Origin: Hofstenia miamia
Taxonomy: Eukaryota; Xenacoelomorpha; Acoela
NCBI GenBank assembly: GCA_004352715.1
Contig: SCFE01000077.1
Span: 579,543-643,542, forward strand
Length of the DNA: 64,000 nt
Direction: 5' to 3'
Shown: positions 59,955-64,000 of the stretch, in pieces
Layout: the number at the start of each line of letters is the position of its first letter
Position numbering within the stretch: the first letter of the stretch is position 1
Position numbers and translations under genes: made by a program
The notes under the pieces: model-generated
The model's database searches: none
The model's input: only the letters and a program-made list of their open reading frames with translations
What the model was told of the DNA's origin: nothing

Positions 59955-61880
59955 TTAATAATAATAATAATCAATGACTTTATTTAGCCGCTGAAGGCAT
60001 ATACAACAAAAAAAATAAATAAAAAACAAGTCAAGTTTTACGGCAGCGAGGACAGTCACAGGAGATGAAATAGGAGCAAATGGAAGAGTAGGCGAAGTTG
60101 GGGAAGGGCTCAGCAAAGAGGAAAGCCATCAAAGATTTCTTGAAGCTCGGTGGCGGGGAAAAGAAATCAATCGCTGTTGGAGGGTTGCGAGTCAAGATGT
60201 AATTAGCAGCAGTACAAGCACGATTGAAAAACGAGTGAAGGGTGCGATGTTTCTTTGTACGACGAATGGAGAAGGTGACAACATCATCAGAGCGAGTGCA
60301 GCAGGAATTAGAGAACTTAATGAAATCAAAAGGATCAAGATCCAATTTGCAAGTCAGTAGGTGCAGCAGGAATTAGAGAACTTAGGCATGGAAGTAGAGT
60401 GACAGCGGGAGAGTGGAGAATTTCAGCAGAGCGTCTTTATAGTCCAAAGAGGAGATCCATTTGAAAGCGCGTTTCTGGAAACGTTCCATGGAGTGGAACA
60501 AAGCACGAGAAGGCCACCAACAAGGAGACGNNNNNNNNNNNNNNNNNNNNNNNNNNNNNNNNNNNNNNNNNNNNNNNNNNNNNNNNNNNNNNNNNNNNNN
60601 NNNNNNNNNNNNNNNNNNNNNNNNNNNNNNNNNNNNNNNNNNNNNNNNNNNNNNNNNNNNNNNNNNNNNNNNNNNNNNNNNNNNNNNNNNNNNNNNNNNN
60701 NNNNNNNNNNNNNNNNNNNNNNNNNNNNNNNNNNNNNNNNNNNNNNNNNNNNNNNNNNNNNNNNNNNNNNNNNNNNNNNNNNNNNNNNNNNNNNNNNNNN
60801 NNNNNNNNNNNNNNNNNNNNNNNNNNNNNNNNNNNNNNNNNNNNNNNNNNNNNNNNNNNNNNNNNNNNNNNNNNNNNNNNNNNNNNNNNNNNNNNNNNNN
60901 NNNNNNNNNNNNNNNNNNNNNNNNNNNNNNNNNNNNNNNNNNNNNNNNNNNNNNNNNNNNNNNNNNNNNNNNAAGCACGAGAAGGCCACCAACAAGGAGA
61001 CGCGTAGAGAAGAATGGCGCGAGGAATGGACTTGAACAAAGAGAGCTTCACAGCGGACGAGGTATTAAAAGGAACATTACGGAAAAGGGCAAATAGCGAG
61101 GAATTAGCTTTGCGGAGACGCAAAGACACATGTCCAGTCCAATTTAAGTTAGCAGCAATTTGAACTCCAAGATGAGTGTGGTGAGGCGCAAAGTTCACAG
61201 GTAGAGGCAAATCAGAAGGGGGAGCCACAGAAAAGGAAATACCACATGTCTTGGTAGTGCTAAAATCAAGATGGTTGACAGAGGACCAAGTAGACAAGTG
61301 CTCGAGATCAGAAAAAATGTTTGAAGCAAAAGACCAACCAAAATCAAAAAATCGCAGTGTCGGCGACATACAGCAGGCAAGACGAGTTGAGAACAGAATG
61401 AGGGAGGTCGTTAATGGCAACGAGGAAGAAAACAGCAAACACTGAGCCTTGAGGGGCACCACTAGTAACGGAGACAGGAGCAGAGATAGACGAGTTGATT
61501 TTGACACACTGGTGGCGATTGGTCAGGTAAGACTGGAACAGTTCGATGAAATCCACATCAAAACCAAATAAACGTAACTTGTCAAGCAGAATGGAATGAT
61601 GGAGGCGATCAAACGCTTTTGAGATGTCAAGAAAGATAATACATCCAGGATCATTTCTATCAGAGTGAAAGTAGCAGTTTTCGATCAGAGTGAACAGGTT
61701 AGTAATCGTAGAGCGACCAGGAAGGTTGCCATGCTGAGAAGAAGGGAGTAGAGTCGAACGCATTTCAGCAGACATTAGGAAGATTGAAGTCACCACAAAC
61801 AAGAAAATGAGGACGAATGGAAAAGCCAAGGTGACGAGAGAGGTAGGTAGACGGGTCATGAAAAGACTCGAACATAGATG
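59955..61880 (-). mobile_element. Non-LTR retrotransposon with RT domain, internal deletion, (TTA)n tail
   Basis: On minus, an endonuclease motif PHFLVCGDFNLPNV (about 61765-61815) is followed almost at once by the RT domain: SQHGNLPGRSTITNLF, FLDISKAFDRLHH (first Asp), SGAPQGSV and LLYVADTAIF, where the expected ADD has lost its first Asp. After the RT core come 'HHTHLGVQIAANLNWTGHVS' and '[20 protein letters not shown]'. The 3' end has 'aataaag' and a (TTA)4 tail at about 59957-59970. It is related to the fragment at 19254-19690. A 442-bp gap and frameshifts interrupt it. The usual ~100+ residues between endonuclease and RT are missing. Confidence 0.85.
60501..61002. other. 442-bp N gap with identical 30-bp flanks
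   Basis: Ns run 60531-60972. Bases 60501-60530 and 60973-61002 are identical ('aagcacgagaaggccaccaa' then 'caaggagacg'). As for the first gap, contig ends overlap by 30 bp, so the gap size is probably fictitious and the RT reading frame may be nearly continuous here. Confidence 0.9.
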
Positions 61881-61889
61881 ATAAATCAG

Positions 61890-62427
61890 CAATGGGAATG
61901 CGAAAGGCACTTTTTGCAGATAATTTAACAGGTTTTCTTAAGTTCTTCCGATTTTTGTTCGTTATTCCAGGAACCCAAACTACAGATGCATACAAATAAA
62001 TTGGTAGAATATACGTTTTAAAAATTAACCATTTCCTTTCTGGCATTAGAAATTTCATGAAGTATGCACCTAAAAGCCTTTTTAGTGACAGCATCTACGT
62101 GTTCATTCCAAGTAATGACTTTATTTACTATAATGCCCAAGTGTTTCGTTTGATTAACTGACGGAAACTTAAAATCATCGTATTTGTTAATTTTCCTTAT
62201 CTCTGATAACAATTTTGTACTTTATTATGATGTGCAAAAGTTAATACTACCGATTTATTCTGATTTATGATTAGATTATTCTCTTTTGATAGTCTTAATA
62301 CATCACCAATATTTTCCTCTGTTTGCGACACATCTTCAATTTTCGACTTAGTAATTATACTAGTAATACATGTTCTTAAGACTTTGAGCATTTTTGAATA
62401 ATGTTTTATTGTGACACGTTTCGACAA
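61890..62427 (-). pseudogene. Second non-LTR retrotransposon remnant, post-RT region
   Basis: Minus frames in order: 'LRLSKENNLIINQNKSVVLT' (62427-62197), PSVNQTKHLGIIVNKVITWN with EHVDAVTKKAFRCI (62212-62018), and WLIFKTYILPIYLYASVVWV PG (62094 onward). This is the 'W...N.L.lN..Kt', 'fLGi.ld..l.W..Hi' and 'Y...i.P...Ya..vW' series of non-LTR ORF2 proteins. It is of a different family from the neighbour at 59955-61880, which abuts its 3' side near 61900. Confidence 0.72.
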
Positions 62428-62480
62428 ACATTGTTGTCATTTTCAAGCATTTGGAGAAATGTTCCTGAAATTTTTCTTTT

Positions 62481-63504
62481 AATATATATATATATATATA
62501 TANNNNNNNNNNNNNNNNNNNNNNNNNNNNNNNNNNNNNNNNNNNNNNNNNNNNNNNNNNNNNNNNNNNNNNNNNNNNNNNNNNNNNNNNNNNNNNNNNN
62601 NNNNNNNNNNNNNNNNNNNNNNNNNNNNNNNNNNNNNNNNNNNNNNNNNNNNNNNNNNNNNNNNNNNNNNNNNNNNNNNNNNNNNNNNNNNNNNNNNNNN
62701 NNNNNNNNNNNNNNNNNNNNNNNNNNNNNNNNNNNNNNNNNNNNNNNNNNNNNNNNNNNNNNNNNNNNNNNNNNNNNNNNNNNNNNNNNNNNNNNNNNNN
62801 NNNNNNNNNNNNNNNNNNNNNNNNNNNNNNNNNNNNNNNNNNNNNNNNNNNNNNNNNNNNNNNNNNNNNNNNNNNNNNNNNNNNNNNNNNNNNNNNNNNN
62901 NNNNNNNNNNNNNNNNNNNNNNNNNNNNNNNNNNNNNNNNNNNNNNNNNNNNNNNNNNNNNNNNNNNNNNNNNNNNNNNNNNNNNNNNNNNNNNNNNNNN
63001 NNNNNNNNNNNNNNNNNNNNNNNNNNNNNNNNNNNNNNNNNNNNNNNNNNNNNNNNNNNNNNNNNNNNNNNNNNNNNNNNNNNNNNNNNNNNNNNNNNNN
63101 NNNNNNNNNNNNNNNNNNNNNNNNNNNNNNNNNNNNNNNNNNNNNNNNNNNNNNNNNNNNNNNNNNNNNNNNNNNNNNNNNNNNNNNNNNNNNNNNNNNN
63201 NNNNNNNNNNNNNNNNNNNNNNNNNNNNNNNNNNNNNNNNNNNNNNNNNNNNNNNNNNNNNNNNNNNNNNNNNNNNNNNNNNNNNNNNNNNNNNNNNNNN
63301 NNNNNNNNNNNNNNNNNNNNNNNNNNNNNNNNNNNNNNNNNNNNNNNNNNNNNNNNNNNNNNNNNNNNNNNNNNNNNNNNNNNNNNNNNNNNNNNNNNNN
63401 NNNNNNNNNNNNNNNNNNNNNNNNNNNNNNNNNNNNNNNNNNNNNNNNNNNNNNNNNNNNNNNNNNNNNNNNNNNNATATATATATATATATATATATAT
63501 ATAT
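62481..63504. other. 974-bp N gap within an (AT)n tract
   Basis: Ns run 62503-63476, bounded on both sides by (AT)n. Long 'frames' spanning it are artefacts. Confidence 0.95.
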
Positions 63505-63559
63505 CAATCAATTTTGATAATGAACTGCTGATAGCAATACTGTTAGTATGTAATTTTCA

Positions 63560-63590
63560 TACAGTACTGGCCATAAGTATTGAACCACTA
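63560..63590 (+). mobile_element. Tc1-like terminal inverted repeat
   Basis: TA at 63560-63561 is followed by CAGTACTGGCCATAAGTA and 'ttgaaccac', the common start of Tc1-family elements (tacagt.c....aaagta). The body would run to the right and leave the window; no transposase is recognisable in the remaining 400 bases. Confidence 0.5.
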
Positions 63591-64000
63591 ATATTCACAA
63601 TTTATTTATCCAATGAGGAATACAATAACTAAGCTCAATTTTGGCATTGTGAATTCAAATTTTCATGTAATTTTTTAATGAAAAATATAGTTTTCATCCT
63701 ATGCTCTTGTGAAGGGGCACCCTAAAAACTATCTCCATTAATAATCATGTTATGTAATTTATAGTGAAAAATTCGAATTCAGTGTAAACAATTAGTTTAT
63801 TCTACAATTTTTGCATAAATGTGTTCCGTTGTCTTAAAAAATAGACCCCTCAAATGGTGCTATAATCCCATTACCTTAAATGAATTTACTTCAAAATCAG
63901 TTATGTAATAGGATTTTTACAAATTTTTACTCTTAATGTTTCCAAATTTTCTGAATAAATTCGTACAAAAAATCTTGAATAAACTAATTTGTGCGTTCAC
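63591..64000. other. No recognisable gene
   Basis: AT-rich; possibly the interior of the Tc1-like element or a MITE derived from it. Confidence 0.3.

Noticed and set aside
62360-63531. Long frames spanning the N gap with YIYIY ends
   Set aside because: They are produced by (AT)n repeats and runs of N; no real residues support them. The same applies to frames at 12382-12795, 60382-61507 and 59593-59680.
1-64000. tRNA or rRNA genes
   Set aside because: None noticed when reading both strands; a covariance-model scan (tRNAscan, Rfam) would be needed to exclude them.

Overview
The window is AT-rich animal nuclear DNA. The evidence is a front-end fatty acid desaturase gene split by spliceosomal introns, together with dense eukaryotic transposons: hAT, Tc1/mariner, Ty3-type LTR and non-LTR elements, and Polinton-like remnants. 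There are no bacterial operons, CRISPR arrays or ribosome-binding-site gene starts. The species cannot be named from the sequence. An invertebrate fits best, given the 36-41 bp introns and the variety of DNA transposons. I found only one host gene that looks alive.

Layout. 1-5.6 kb: a packaging-ATPase fragment of Polinton type, then a 3.4 kb palindrome with 0.8 kb arms around a 72-bp minisatellite, followed by a 52-bp tandem repeat. 6.3-7.0 kb: the 3' end of a non-LTR retrotransposon. 8.7-11.5 kb: a complete but dead hAT element with a perfect 8-bp target duplication, sitting beside a decayed Tc1-like transposase (11.5-12.0 kb). 13.8-22.5 kb (minus): the desaturase gene. It has seven recognisable coding exons in one uninterrupted frame, carrying a cytochrome b5 domain and three histidine boxes. 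Its introns hold a 171-176 bp tandem repeat and a non-LTR fragment. 23.3-25.3 kb: a non-autonomous hAT element with a smaller hAT MITE nested inside it; both have exact 8-bp target duplications.

26.8-48.5 kb is a nest of retroelements. A mariner fragment is split by a 283-bp solo LTR. A second, ~1.15 kb LTR family is present as three near-full copies and one fragment. One of these is the 5' LTR, with primer-binding site, of a minus-strand Ty3-type element (28.7-35.4 kb). Another is a solo LTR that splits a Polinton-like integrase pseudogene (42.8-44.6 kb). A second Ty3-type pseudo-element lies on the plus strand (38.2-42.3 kb), and a mariner copy with clear ends at 44.7-45.8 kb. 48.5-53.0 kb shows nothing recognisable. 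53.0-58.2 kb is a large hAT element of the DUF4371/ZMYM1-like type whose C-terminal half is tandemly duplicated and whose zinc-finger region is broken by a second, different hAT fragment. 58.4-62.4 kb holds four remnants of non-LTR retrotransposons. The last 1.6 kb is a gap in an (AT)n tract and one Tc1-like terminus.

Assembly quality matters here. Two N gaps have identical 30-bp flanks, and two single-N joins separate near-identical duplicated sequence. These 'duplications' are probably unmerged contig ends. Nothing in the window reads as a multi-gene pathway; the desaturase acts alone in polyunsaturated fatty acid synthesis and the rest is mobile DNA at various stages of decay.
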